A stretch of DNA of 64,000 bases, taken from assembly GCA_047975205.1 (NCBI GenBank), contig JBKEDC010000016.1:1-64000 (forward strand), in the 5' to 3' direction. The first letter of the stretch is position 1; each line of letters opens with the position of its first letter. The DNA is from JBKEDC01 sp047975205 (GTDB lineage Bacteria > Bacteroidota > Bacteroidia > Bacteroidales > Prolixibacteraceae). This document shows positions 43,911 through 52,573 of this stretch, one piece after another. The notes beneath the pieces are model-generated. The model saw only the letters and a program-made list of their open reading frames with translations. It searched no databases and was not told the origin of the DNA. Both the position numbers and the translations under genes were made by a program.

Positions 43911-43934
43911 TTATTAACTTTATGTGATAGATTT

Positions 43935-45017
43935 ATGAAACGTTTGCTTGCTTTAGATGCTTTTCGAGGCTTTACCGTGGTAGGGATGATATTAGTAAAT
44001 GTACCCGGAGACTGGAGTTATGTGTATGCTCCATTGCTTCATTCCAAGTGGAATGGATTAACCTTGGCAGATCTGGTATTCCCATTTTTTATATTTATAA
44101 TGGGAGTGTCGGTAATGCTGTCTTTCACGAAAGCAGTGAGTAAAGGAGCCGGCAAGAAAAGCTTAATGCATAAGATTATTAAACGAAGTCTTATTATATT
44201 CACAGTTGGTGTATTTCTGAATTTGATTGCCTATCGTTTTCAAGAGCTTAGAATCCCGGGAGTTCTGCAACGCATCGCTATTGTGTATTTTATCATAGCA
44301 ACAATGTTTATTCACTTGAATAGAAAGCAAATTTATGGAATCGGTCTCGTTATGCTCATATGCTATTGGATAATAATGATTTTTATCCCCATTCCGGGCG
44401 AAGCAACTCCCAATTTAGAACCGGGAAAGAATTGGAGTAATTATATAGATAATTTGTTAATTCCATTCAAGCAGCATGGTGGAACGTGGGATCCCGAAGG
44501 GTTATTGAGCACTATTCCGAGCATTTGCACCGCTATACTTGGTCTTCAATTAGGAGAAACAGTGTTGAACAAGGAGCTAAACACAGATACTATAAAGATA
44601 ATATTCATTACCGGTTCGTTATTAATCTCTATTGGTTTCCTATGGTCGTTTAGTTTCCCGGTGAATAAGAATATTTGGTCGTGTTCTTACGTGTTGTTAA
44701 CCGGAGGAATAGCTAATCTGCTATTGGCTTTGTTTATATATTTGATTGATATAAAGTCAAAATATAGATGGGCAGCAATTGGATTTACTTTTGGATCTAA
44801 TGCATTAATGGCCTATATATTCCATTATTTGCTCATCATTCCGTTTTCTTGGATGAATATAGAAGGAAAAAATATCCAAGAATGGTTTATGCATATTATT
44901 CCGGAACTTGATTTTTCACTGAAGTTTTCTTCTTTGCTTTGGGCGATACTGTTCACAACTATCTGCTACCTGCCGATGAGATGGATGGATAAAAGAAGAA
45001 TTTTCGTGAAAATCTAA
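43935..45017 (+). CDS. HGSNAT/DUF5009-type membrane acyltransferase
   Basis: 360 aa with about ten membrane helices. It begins KRLLALDAFRGFTVVGMILV, the conserved start of the family that includes human heparan-alpha-glucosaminide N-acetyltransferase, followed by LADLVFPFFIFIMGVSVMLS and FGSNALMAYIFHYLLI near the end. By family it may transfer acetyl from cytoplasmic acetyl-CoA to an amino sugar on the periplasmic side. Placement 24 bp after the GH20 gene supports a role in processing the same glycan (or recycled peptidoglycan sugar). Confidence 0.88.
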   Translation: MKRLLALDAFRGFTVVGMILVNVPGDWSYVYAPLLHSKWNGLTLADLVFPFFIFIMGVSVMLSFTKAVSKGAGKKSLMHKIIKRSLIIFTVGVFLNLIAYRFQELRIPGVLQRIAIVYFIIATMFIHLNRKQIYGIGLVMLICYWIIMIFIPIPGEATPNLEPGKNWSNYIDNLLIPFKQHGGTWDPEGLLSTIPSICTAILGLQLGETVLNKELNTDTIKIIFITGSLLISIGFLWSFSFPVNKNIWSCSYVLLTGGIANLLLALFIYLIDIKSKYRWAAIGFTFGSNALMAYIFHYLLIIPFSWMNIEGKNIQEWFMHIIPELDFSLKFSSLLWAILFTTICYLPMRWMDKRRIFVKI

Positions 45018-45078
45018 ATAGACAACTATCCACTGTTAGTTGGAATAAGCCTTTTTTCTCTTTTCATCTCTAAGAATA

Positions 45079-45112
45079 AAAAAACCTGTTGATTAATTTC
45101 AACAGGTTTTTC
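45079..45112. terminator. Bidirectional terminator between the acyltransferase gene and tRNA-Gly
   Basis: Stem aaaaacctgtt / aacaggttttt with an inner loop; poly-A on one side and poly-T on the other serve both the plus-strand operon and the minus-strand tRNA. Confidence 0.88.
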
Positions 45113-45116
45113 TCTG

Positions 45117-45189
45117 AGCGGGAGACGGGATTCAAACCCGCGACCCTTAGCTTGGAAGGCTAATGCTCTATCAGCTGAGCTACTCCCGC
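45117..45189 (-). tRNA. tRNA-Gly (anticodon TCC)
   Basis: 73-nt cloverleaf: 7-bp acceptor GCGGGAG/CTCCCGC, D-arm with AGCTCAGCTGATAGAGC, anticodon loop CTTCCAA (TCC, reads GGA), and T-arm GGGTTTGAATCCC. CCA is not encoded. Confidence 0.97.
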
Positions 45190-45619
45190 AACTTTTGTTA
45201 TGAATAACTGGTGCAAGATACAGAATTATTTTTGAACTAAAGAATAAAAGGTTTGCCTTCTTTCAAAAATATTTGAATTGTAGTCTGCAATTTTTATTTT
45301 GCCTGTTAGTAGATTTCTTTTTTTACAAGAAAAAATATAAGAATTTATCTGATTAATGAGCTTATTTCTTGTAGATAGTTAAAATAAGAAGCATAAAGAT
45401 ATTTTATTCTCAAGAAATCACATGAAAAATATCAATCTTCTTTATCCTTTCTAAAGAAATGGGGCAACAAGAACTAATCTATCTTTTTTAGTCCCGATAA
45501 CAAGAATGGAAATACCAATCGTTTTACATATTTAGTTGAGGAAGTAGTGCGAAATTTTTGCTACATTCACTTTTATGGCTGATTTTCTGCTACTAAGGAT
45601 AAAAATCGCTTTAAAACAT
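45190..45619. other. AT-rich spacer between tRNA-Gly and the xylose operon
   Basis: No gene or structured RNA is recognised. Operator sites for a xylose regulator could lie here, but no clear repeat was found. Confidence 0.5.
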
Positions 45620-45649
45620 TTTGTAAAAATCAAAACTCTATTACATTTG
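45620..45649 (+). promoter_or_regulatory. Promoter of the xylose operon
   Basis: TTTG (45,620-45,623), 18-nt spacer, TACATTTG (45,642-45,649), followed 32 bp later by the xylB start. It is one of the closest matches to the Bacteroidetes consensus in this window. Confidence 0.78.
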
Positions 45650-45681
45650 CAGAACACAACGGAATAGTTAATAAAATTACT

Positions 45682-47166
45682 ATGTATTTATTAGGATTTG
45701 ATATTGGCAGCTCATCGGTAAAAGTAGCTTTAGTTGATGGTTCAAACGGAAACTGTATAGCAAACTCATTTTACCCTAAACAAGAAATGAAAATGATTGC
45801 CCATCAATCAGGATGGGCAGAACAAGAACCTGAACAATGGTGGTTGTTGCTTAAGAAAGCTTTAGCTGCTGTCTTGAATGAAGCAAAAATTGATGTTGCT
45901 CAGATTGATGCTATCGGAATTTCCTATCAGATGCACGGTTTGGTATGCGTCGATAAAAACCAACAAGTACTTCGTCCATCGATTATTTGGTGTGATAGTA
46001 GAGCTACGAGTATTGGCAGAAAAGCTTTCGTTGATTTAGGGAAAGGAAAATGCTTGAGCCATTTGTTAAATTCTCCGGGTAATTTTACAGCTTCTAAATT
46101 GAAGTGGGTGAAAGATAATGAACCCGAAGTATATGAAAGGATTGATAAGATTATGCTTCCCGGCGATTATATTGCTATGCGATTAAGTGGAAAGGTTCAA
46201 ACTACTATAGGAAACCTATCGGAGGGTATGTTTTGGGATTTTGAAGAAAATGCACCAGCAAAATTTTTGCTCGATTATTATGGTTTTAACGAAAGCATAT
46301 TACCTGAAATTGTAGAAACATTTTCTGTACAATCAGAGTTGTCGCCTCAAGCAGCTAGAGAGCTAGGTTTGTGTACCGGTATTAAAATCAGCTATCGTGC
46401 AGGCGATCAGCCCAATAATGCCTTATCATTAAACGTGCTTAATCCGGGAGAAATTGCTACAACGGCAGGAACGTCGGGAGTGGTATATGGTGTGAGCGAT
46501 GAAATTAAGTATGATGCGAAATCTCGTGTGAATACTTTTGCTCACGTAAACCACAAGGTAGATACTACTCGACTGGGTGTATTGTTATGCATTAACGGTA
46601 CGGGTATTCAAAACTCATGGTTGCGCAATAATATGATCGGAAATATGAGCTATGAAGAAATGAATAAATTGGCATCCAGTGCACCAATTGGAGCCGGTGG
46701 AATTTCGGTATTGCCTTTCGGTAACGGGGCAGAACGTGTATTAGAAAACAAAACATTATCTTCTATCATATCAGGAATAGATTTCAACCAACACAACATA
46801 TCGCATATTTGTAGAGCAGTTCAAGAAGGTATCGTATTTTCGTTTAAATACGGTATGGATATCATGGCTGATATGGGAATCACGGCAAACGTTATACGTG
46901 CAGGTAAAGCAAATATGTTTTTAAGTCCATTATTTCGCGAAACACTGGCAAGTGTGTCGGGTGCAACTATTGAATTATACAACACTGATGGCGCCGTAGG
47001 AGCTGCACGTGGGGCAGGAATAGGTTCAGGTTATTATGCATCGGCACAGGAAGCCTTTGAAGGACTTAGAAAGATTGATATAATAGAGCCTTCTTCAAAA
47101 GAAAAAACAGCATATCTCGATGCTTATGAGAATTGGAAAAATCAGTTATTAAACAATTTAAAATAA
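45682..47166 (+). CDS. xylB: Xylulokinase (FGGY family)
   Basis: 494 aa. It phosphorylates D-xylulose to xylulose-5-phosphate. The FGGY kinase features are present: phosphate-1 loop GFDIGSSSVKVALVDG, substrate region GISYQMHGLVC with IIWCDSRA, catalytic Asp region SYRAGDQPNNALSLNVL, and C-terminal ATP site VIRAGKANMFLSPLF and TDGAVGAARGAGIG. First gene of xylB-xylA-xylE, 5 bp before xylA. Confidence 0.96.
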   Translation: MYLLGFDIGSSSVKVALVDGSNGNCIANSFYPKQEMKMIAHQSGWAEQEPEQWWLLLKKALAAVLNEAKIDVAQIDAIGISYQMHGLVCVDKNQQVLRPSIIWCDSRATSIGRKAFVDLGKGKCLSHLLNSPGNFTASKLKWVKDNEPEVYERIDKIMLPGDYIAMRLSGKVQTTIGNLSEGMFWDFEENAPAKFLLDYYGFNESILPEIVETFSVQSELSPQAARELGLCTGIKISYRAGDQPNNALSLNVLNPGEIATTAGTSGVVYGVSDEIKYDAKSRVNTFAHVNHKVDTTRLGVLLCINGTGIQNSWLRNNMIGNMSYEEMNKLASSAPIGAGGISVLPFGNGAERVLENKTLSSIISGIDFNQHNISHICRAVQEGIVFSFKYGMDIMADMGITANVIRAGKANMFLSPLFRETLASVSGATIELYNTDGAVGAARGAGIGSGYYASAQEAFEGLRKIDIIEPSSKEKTAYLDAYENWKNQLLNNLK

Positions 47167-47171
47167 AGGTC

Positions 47172-48497
47172 ATGACAGTTTTTAAAGGAAACAAAGAGTA
47201 TTTCCCGAATATTGATAAAATTAGGTATGAAGGAGCGGAATCTAAAAATCCGTTGGCATTCAAATGGTATGATGAAAATCGTATAGTTGCAGGCAAAACA
47301 TTGAAAGAACATTTGCGCTATGCTATTGCTTATTGGCACACATTTTGTGATCAAGGAGGTGATCCGTTTGGTGGAGCAACTCAAAACCTACCGTGGTTGC
47401 AGGGAAAAGACCGTATTGAATTAGCTAAAAATAAAATGGATGCAGCATTTGAATTTATCACCAAAATCGGTGCTCCCCTATTTTGTTTCCACGATGTAGA
47501 TGTAGTAGGTAATGGCTCAGTTTGGGAAATAGAAAAAGCTCTAGAGGTGATGGTTCCCGAGGCTAAAGCAAGAATGGAAGCCACCGGGGTTAAATTGCTT
47601 TGGGGCACTGCCAATGTTTTCAATGATGCACGCTATATGAACGGAGCTTCTACGAATCCGAATTTTGATGTATTGGCAAATGCCGGTGTTCAAGTAAAAA
47701 ATGCCATCGATGCAACTATTGCCTTGGGAGGTACCGGATATACGTTCTGGGGTGGACGCGAAGGCTATATGAGCTTGTTGAATACAAAAACAAAAGATGA
47801 GTTGGAGCATATGGCTCAATTTATGACTATGGCTCGCGATTATGCTCGTAAAAATGGATTTAAGGGAACTTTCTTTGTGGAACCAAAACCAATGGAACCT
47901 TCAAAACATCAGTATGATTACGATGTGCAGACTATTGTTGGCTTCTTGAATAAATATAACTTACAAGATGATTTCAAGATCAATATCGAATGGAATCACG
48001 CTACTTTAGCGGGTCACACCTTTGCACATGAAATTCGCATGGCAGGCGATTGTGGAATGTTAGGCTCGATTGATGCTAATAAAGGTGATGCCCAGAATGG
48101 TTGGGATACGGATGAATTTCCAACGAACATTAATGAAACGGTGGAAGCAATGTTAGAATTTCTAGCTGCCGGCGGCGTAACTGATGGTGGTGTGAATTTC
48201 GATGCTAAGGTTCGTCGTAACTCAACTGATTTAGAGGATATTTTCATCGCTCATATTAGTGGAATGGATACTTTTGCTCGCGGTTTGATTATTGCTGATA
48301 GAATCCGAACAGAATCTGATTATCTTAAACTACGCGATGAGCGTTATGCTTCATTTGCTGCCGGTAAAGGAGCTTCATTTGCTGCCGGCAATATGTCTTT
48401 AGAGCAACTTTATGTTTGTGCCAAAGAAATAGGCGAACCTAAACAAATCAGTGGTAAACAAGAAATGTTCGAACAGCTGATTAACTGTTATATTTAA
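47172..48497 (+). CDS. xylA: Xylose isomerase
   Basis: 441 aa from ATG 47,172 (MTVFKGNKEYFPNIDKIRYE); upstream frame overlaps xylB and lacks family residues. It interconverts D-xylose and D-xylulose. Active-site motifs: FCFHDVDV (His and Asp), FWGGREGY with metal Glu, EPKPMEPSKHQYDYD with Glu/Lys, NIEWNHATLAGH, and LGSIDANKGDAQNGWDTDEF. A terminator follows before xylE, so xylE is probably expressed at a different level. Confidence 0.98.
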   Translation: MTVFKGNKEYFPNIDKIRYEGAESKNPLAFKWYDENRIVAGKTLKEHLRYAIAYWHTFCDQGGDPFGGATQNLPWLQGKDRIELAKNKMDAAFEFITKIGAPLFCFHDVDVVGNGSVWEIEKALEVMVPEAKARMEATGVKLLWGTANVFNDARYMNGASTNPNFDVLANAGVQVKNAIDATIALGGTGYTFWGGREGYMSLLNTKTKDELEHMAQFMTMARDYARKNGFKGTFFVEPKPMEPSKHQYDYDVQTIVGFLNKYNLQDDFKINIEWNHATLAGHTFAHEIRMAGDCGMLGSIDANKGDAQNGWDTDEFPTNINETVEAMLEFLAAGGVTDGGVNFDAKVRRNSTDLEDIFIAHISGMDTFARGLIIADRIRTESDYLKLRDERYASFAAGKGASFAAGNMSLEQLYVCAKEIGEPKQISGKQEMFEQLINCYI

Positions 48498-48514
48498 CGA
48501 TATATTGTAAAAAT

Positions 48515-48553
48515 AAAATCCCAATTTCGCTTGTGGCGGATTGGGATTTTTTT
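48515..48553 (+). terminator. Terminator or attenuator between xylA and xylE
   Basis: Stem aaaatcccaa / ttgggatttt with a partly paired 16-nt centre, then T-run. It lies 17 bp after xylA and 18 bp before xylE, so partial read-through is expected to feed xylE. Confidence 0.8.
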
Positions 48554-48570
48554 GTAAAAACTATTAAACC

Positions 48571-49956
48571 ATGAAACAACAAACCAACACCTTATATATA
48601 TTTGGCATAACTCTAGTGGCCACAATCGGCGGATTGCTATTTGGTTATGATACCGCCGTCATTTCAGGAGCTGAGCAATCGGTTCAAGCATTTTTAATAA
48701 CGCCTTTGGGATTAAACTCATTTGTGCATGGCATCACTACCTCTAGTGCGCTTATCGGATGTATTATCGGAGCTGCCATTTCCGGATATATGGCTTCAAC
48801 CCTAGGACGAAGAAAATCATTGATGATTGCAGCGTTGCTATTCTTTATTTCTGCATTAGGCTCAGGAGCACCTGAATTATTATTCTTTGAGAAAGGTGTT
48901 CCAACCATAGGACTATTGTATATGTTTAATCTCTACCGGGTGATTGGTGGAATTGGTGTGGGTTTAGCATCTGCTGTCTGCCCAATGTATATTGGAGAGA
49001 TTGCTCCGGCTAATATTAGGGGTAGATTAGTTTCGTTCAATCAATTTGCCATTATATTCGGCATGTTGGTGGTTTACTTTGTAAATTGGGGAATTGCCAG
49101 TGGTAAAACTATGGAGTGGATTAATGAGATTGGATGGCGGAGAATGTTTTGGTCAGAAGCTATTCCGGCAGGCCTATTTGGATTCTTGCTATTCTTTGTT
49201 CCCGAATCCCCTCGTTGGTTGGTTCTGAATAAGAAAGAGGCTGAAGCGAGTAAAATCTTAGCCAAAATAAACGGGGTAGAAGCAGCCGGTTTAATTCTGT
49301 CGGAAATTAAACAAACGGCGTTAAACACACCGAAGAATACCAAGTTATTTTCTTATGGGAAAAAAGTAATTATTATCGGAGTGCTAGCGTGTTTCTTTCA
49401 GCAATTCTGTGGTATTAATGTGGCATTATATTATGCACCACGTATCTTTGAGAGTATGGGAGCAGGAAGAGATGCTTCGATGTTGCAAACCATTGTTATG
49501 GGATTAGTAAATGTTATCTTTACTGTGGTTGCCATTTTAACCGTTGATAAGTTTGGCAGAAAACCATTGCTCATGATTGGCAGTATAGGCATGACAGTGG
49601 GTATGTTTGCCATTGGTGGATTGGCTTTTGCCGAAGTAATCGGAATGAGCACCTTGGTATTTATGATTATTTATACTGCATCGTTCATGATGTCGTGGGG
49701 ACCGGTGTGCTGGGTGTTGGTTTCAGAATTATTCCCTAATGCTATTCGAGGAAAGGCTACGGCTATTGCTGTTGCTTTCCAATGGATAGCTAACTTTTTA
49801 ATTTCGGCTACTTTTCCGGCAATGGCAGATTTCAGTACCGGAGGGACATATTGTTTTTATGGTTTGATGAGCCTAATCTCGTTTATCTTTGTTTGGAAAA
49901 TGATCCCTGAAACAAAAGGGAAAACATTGGAAGAAATGGAGAAATTATACCGTTAG
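48571..49956 (+). CDS. xylE: D-xylose:H+ symporter (MFS sugar porter)
   Basis: 461 aa with 12 predicted helices. Sugar porter signatures: GGLLFGYDTAVISGA, GRRKSLMIAA, PESPRWLVLNKKEAEASKIL, QQFCGINVALYYAPRIFE, GRKPLLMIG and the end PETKGKTLEEMEKLY. Xylose as substrate is inferred from the xylBA context; related carriers take other pentoses or glucose. It provides inner-membrane import for the pathway. Confidence 0.94.
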   Translation: MKQQTNTLYIFGITLVATIGGLLFGYDTAVISGAEQSVQAFLITPLGLNSFVHGITTSSALIGCIIGAAISGYMASTLGRRKSLMIAALLFFISALGSGAPELLFFEKGVPTIGLLYMFNLYRVIGGIGVGLASAVCPMYIGEIAPANIRGRLVSFNQFAIIFGMLVVYFVNWGIASGKTMEWINEIGWRRMFWSEAIPAGLFGFLLFFVPESPRWLVLNKKEAEASKILAKINGVEAAGLILSEIKQTALNTPKNTKLFSYGKKVIIIGVLACFFQQFCGINVALYYAPRIFESMGAGRDASMLQTIVMGLVNVIFTVVAILTVDKFGRKPLLMIGSIGMTVGMFAIGGLAFAEVIGMSTLVFMIIYTASFMMSWGPVCWVLVSELFPNAIRGKATAIAVAFQWIANFLISATFPAMADFSTGGTYCFYGLMSLISFIFVWKMIPETKGKTLEEMEKLYR

Positions 49957-49986
49957 ATATCTATCTCGTTTAGTTGTGAATACATG

Positions 49987-50025
49987 TAAAGCTGACTTGG
50001 CAAAGTCGGCTTTATGTGGTTTTTG
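49987..50025 (+). terminator. Terminator of the xylose operon
   Basis: Stem taaagctgac / gtcggcttta (one G-T pair), 8-nt loop, T-rich tail after 4 nt. Confidence 0.75.
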
Positions 50026-50112
50026 CTGCAAAAAGCTCGTTTAATTGGGTATTTTGTGGCATTTAATTACTTTTGCGACTTCAAAAATTTTATCCAAACA
50101 AATTAAATAACA

Positions 50113-50805
50113 ATGAAAAAGATTCTTTTATCTATTGTTGCAATTATTTTTTCAGGGGCTTTATTTGCTCAAAACATCCAAACACATTATGATTTTGGTA
50201 ACTCAAGAAAATGTGTTACCACTACTGTTGAAATGTTTCGTCCCGATAAATTGGGTAGTACCTATTTCTTTGTAGATATGAATTACAATGAAGGAGATAT
50301 GAAAGGTGTGACGAATGCCTATTGGGAGATTGCCCGAGCTTTTAACTTGAAGAAAGGTTCTTCTTTGGCTGCGCATGTGGAGTATAATGGAGGTGTGTTT
50401 CGTTCATCAGGTTTGGGTTTTCCAATTAACTCGGCATTCCTCGGTGGACTAGAAAACACTTGGGCTTGGGATAACTATAATAAAACATTTACTATTCAAG
50501 GCTTATTCAAAAGTATTCAAGGTAAAAACGATGCATCATTTCAAATCACGGCAGTTTGGAACACCATGTGGTTTGATGGACGCTTCTCATTCAATGGATT
50601 CATGGATTTTTGGCGTGAAGATAATACAGCCATTACGGGAGAAAGTACAAAATATGTATGGTTGACTGAGCCTCAGCTGTGGTATAATTTCCAGAAAGGG
50701 CTAAAAGGTTTGTCAGTTGGTTCTGAAATTGAGATGAGCTGTAACTTTTCAGGAAATTATAAATTTATGTGTAATCCAACATTAGGAATGAAATATACCT
50801 TTTAA
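50113..50805 (+). CDS. DUF5020 family outer-membrane protein, Tsx-like
   Basis: 230 aa. Signal peptide at 1-19 (ILLSIVAIIFSGALFAQ). The mature part is beta-rich with alternating aromatic strands (YFFVDMNYNEGDMKGVTNAY, WAWDNYNKTFTIQGLFKS, FSFNGFMDFWREDN) and ends in GMKYTF with C-terminal Phe, the usual outer-membrane barrel ending. DUF5020 proteins resemble the nucleoside channel Tsx. The next gene, an NCS2 purine permease 51 bp downstream, fits a nucleoside/nucleobase uptake pair. A -7-like box TACTTTTG lies at 50,068-50,075. Confidence 0.85.
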   Translation: MKKILLSIVAIIFSGALFAQNIQTHYDFGNSRKCVTTTVEMFRPDKLGSTYFFVDMNYNEGDMKGVTNAYWEIARAFNLKKGSSLAAHVEYNGGVFRSSGLGFPINSAFLGGLENTWAWDNYNKTFTIQGLFKSIQGKNDASFQITAVWNTMWFDGRFSFNGFMDFWREDNTAITGESTKYVWLTEPQLWYNFQKGLKGLSVGSEIEMSCNFSGNYKFMCNPTLGMKYTF

Positions 50806-50856
50806 TTGCAAAAGGTTGATAAATAAGAAGGCCTTACTTCGTTAAAAGAAATAAAT

Positions 50857-52152
50857 ATGAATTTAGAGAAGTTTTTTCAATTAAAAGAAAATAATACCAC
50901 AGTGCGTACTGAGATTATAGCGGGGATAACGACGTTTCTCACTATGGCCTATATTCTAATAGTAAATCCCGATACTTTGGCTGTTGCCGGCATGGATAGA
51001 GGTGCTGTTTTTACGGCAACTGCACTTTCTGCAGTAGTGGCTACCTTGGTAATGGCATTAGTGGCAAAATTACCTTTTGCCTTAGCTCCGGGTATGGGGC
51101 TGAATGCTTTTTTTGCTTATTCGGTTTGCCTAACTATGGGGCATACATGGCAATTTGCACTTACGGCAGTATTTATTGAGGGTATTATCTTTATTATACT
51201 CACGGCATTTAACATTCGGGAGATGATTGTAAATGCTATTCCCAAAAATATTAAACATTCCATTTCGGTAGGTATAGGATTGTTTATAGCTTTCATTGGA
51301 TTGAAAAATGCCGGCATAGTAGTTGCTAATGAAGCCACCTTTGTAACGCTAGGTCATATAGCTGATAACCCTACAGCATGGATTGCGTTAATATCGGTAG
51401 CTATTGGCGGAACTCTTCTGGCATTGCGTGTGAGAGGGGCATTGCTGATTGCAATATTCTCCGGTACGATTATTGGTATTCCTTTCGGTGTAACCCATTT
51501 ACCCAACACCTTTGAAGCTATACCACCTTCTTTAGGTCCAGTTATTGATAAGTTTGAATGGTCAAATATCATGTCAATTGATATGGTAATTGTTGTCTTT
51601 ACCTTCTTATTTGTAGACATGTTCGACACCATCGGTACACTGATTGGAGTGTGTTCGAAAGCAAATATGCTAGATGAAGAGGGGCGAGTTCCCAATGTGA
51701 AGAAAGCTCTTTTTGCAGATGCTATTGGTACAACAGTAGGAGCATTGTTAGGGACATCGACAGTTACTACTTTTGTAGAAAGTGCTGCCGGAGTTGGCGA
51801 AGGAGGTAGAACCGGATTAACGGCCCTTACAACAGCAGTTATGTTTTGTTTGGCTTTGTTCATGGCTCCATTATTCCTTATGGTGCCTAGTGCAGCAACA
51901 GCCTCAGCATTAATCTTGGTTGGTGCCATGATGATGACTCCTATTAAGAATTTAGAATTAGAAGATTATACGGAATTAATCCCGGCGTTTCTGACTATCG
52001 TGATGATGCCTTTGTGCTATTCGATTGCTGAAGGTATTGTATTTGGAATGTTGAGCTTTGTAATCTTGAAATTATTCACTGGTCAGCATAAACAAATAAG
52101 TCTATTGATGTACATATTGGCAATACTATTCCTACTATCATTTTTTATGTAG
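50857..52152 (+). CDS. NCS2-family (AzgA/PbuG type) purine permease
   Basis: 431 aa, about 12-14 helices. Family motifs: TEIIAGITTFLTMAYILIVNP at the start, LAPGMGLNAFFAYSVCL, SVGIGLFIAFIGLKNAGIVV, FLFVDMFDTIGTLIGVCSKANML, and GTSTVTTFVESAAGVGEGGRTGLTAL. These mark the adenine/guanine/hypoxanthine branch rather than the uracil/xanthine branch. It imports nucleobases by proton symport at the inner membrane and is paired with the DUF5020 channel upstream. Confidence 0.93.
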   Translation: MNLEKFFQLKENNTTVRTEIIAGITTFLTMAYILIVNPDTLAVAGMDRGAVFTATALSAVVATLVMALVAKLPFALAPGMGLNAFFAYSVCLTMGHTWQFALTAVFIEGIIFIILTAFNIREMIVNAIPKNIKHSISVGIGLFIAFIGLKNAGIVVANEATFVTLGHIADNPTAWIALISVAIGGTLLALRVRGALLIAIFSGTIIGIPFGVTHLPNTFEAIPPSLGPVIDKFEWSNIMSIDMVIVVFTFLFVDMFDTIGTLIGVCSKANMLDEEGRVPNVKKALFADAIGTTVGALLGTSTVTTFVESAAGVGEGGRTGLTALTTAVMFCLALFMAPLFLMVPSAATASALILVGAMMMTPIKNLELEDYTELIPAFLTIVMMPLCYSIAEGIVFGMLSFVILKLFTGQHKQISLLMYILAILFLLSFFM

Positions 52153-52181
52153 AAAGTTTGATAGATTCAGAAAGGAAAAGA

Positions 52182-52260
52182 AGGGTGCCCCAAAATTTTT
52201 TGGGAGTGAAATCTAAACTCTGTCTAGCTTTTTTCTATTCTAGACTTTAGGAGCACCCTC
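52182..52260. mobile_element. MITE-like relic with IS256-type end sequence
   Basis: 79 bp bounded by inverted ends: agggtgcccc at the left and the complement agggtgctcct at the right. Its left half, reverse complemented, matches the IS end at 331-367 (3 differences in 38 columns). It contains no coding frame. A clear target-site duplication was not seen. It may be a deletion derivative of the IS or a non-autonomous element moved by its transposase. Confidence 0.6.
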
Positions 52261-52314
52261 ATTCTTTTGCTTTATATTTTTGTAATTCTAACCAACTTTC
52301 CAAGATTATGCAGA

Positions 52315-52472
52315 ACGTCATATGACGTTTGTCGTCTTTTCATTTTTATGGCTTGTAATCATATGACGTTTGCCGTCTTTTCAAAATTACGAGGGTGTCC
52401 AAGAAATGATATTTTAATTTCACACGCTTGCAAATCGCAAGCTCAATCCGGAAAGGGTTGCCTTTCAGGCAA
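52315..52472. repeat. Direct repeats and palindromes downstream of the NCS2 gene
   Basis: A 24-bp sequence at 52,319-52,342 recurs at 52,360-52,383 with one mismatch (41-bp period). The first copy overlaps a perfect 16-bp palindrome aacgtcatatgacgtt (52,315-52,330). Further dyads are gcttgc/gcaagc (52,426-52,442) and ttgcct/aggcaa (52,458-52,472). The spacer 52,153-52,573 has no credible gene. Confidence 0.8.
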
Positions 52473-52500
52473 TAACAACAGTTGCTTATAAATTAAAAGC

Positions 52501-52541
52501 AAAAAGAGAATGCCCAAAGCTTTTTGGGCATTCTCTTTTTA
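52501..52541. terminator. Strong bidirectional terminator serving sodB
   Basis: 17-bp stem aaaaagagaatgcccaa and complement, short loop; poly-T on each strand. It lies 33 bp past the sodB stop. Confidence 0.92.
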
Positions 52542-52573
52542 CATTACTAATCTTTTCTATGATGTGGGTAAGT

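Noticed and set aside
45117..45189. Integration site at tRNA-Gly
   Set aside because: No integrase or repeated tRNA 3' end lies nearby; both flanks look like ordinary core genes.
51354..51929. 191-codon minus-strand frame inside the NCS2 permease gene
   Set aside because: Antisense of a conserved permease; composition and lack of motifs mark it as a shadow.
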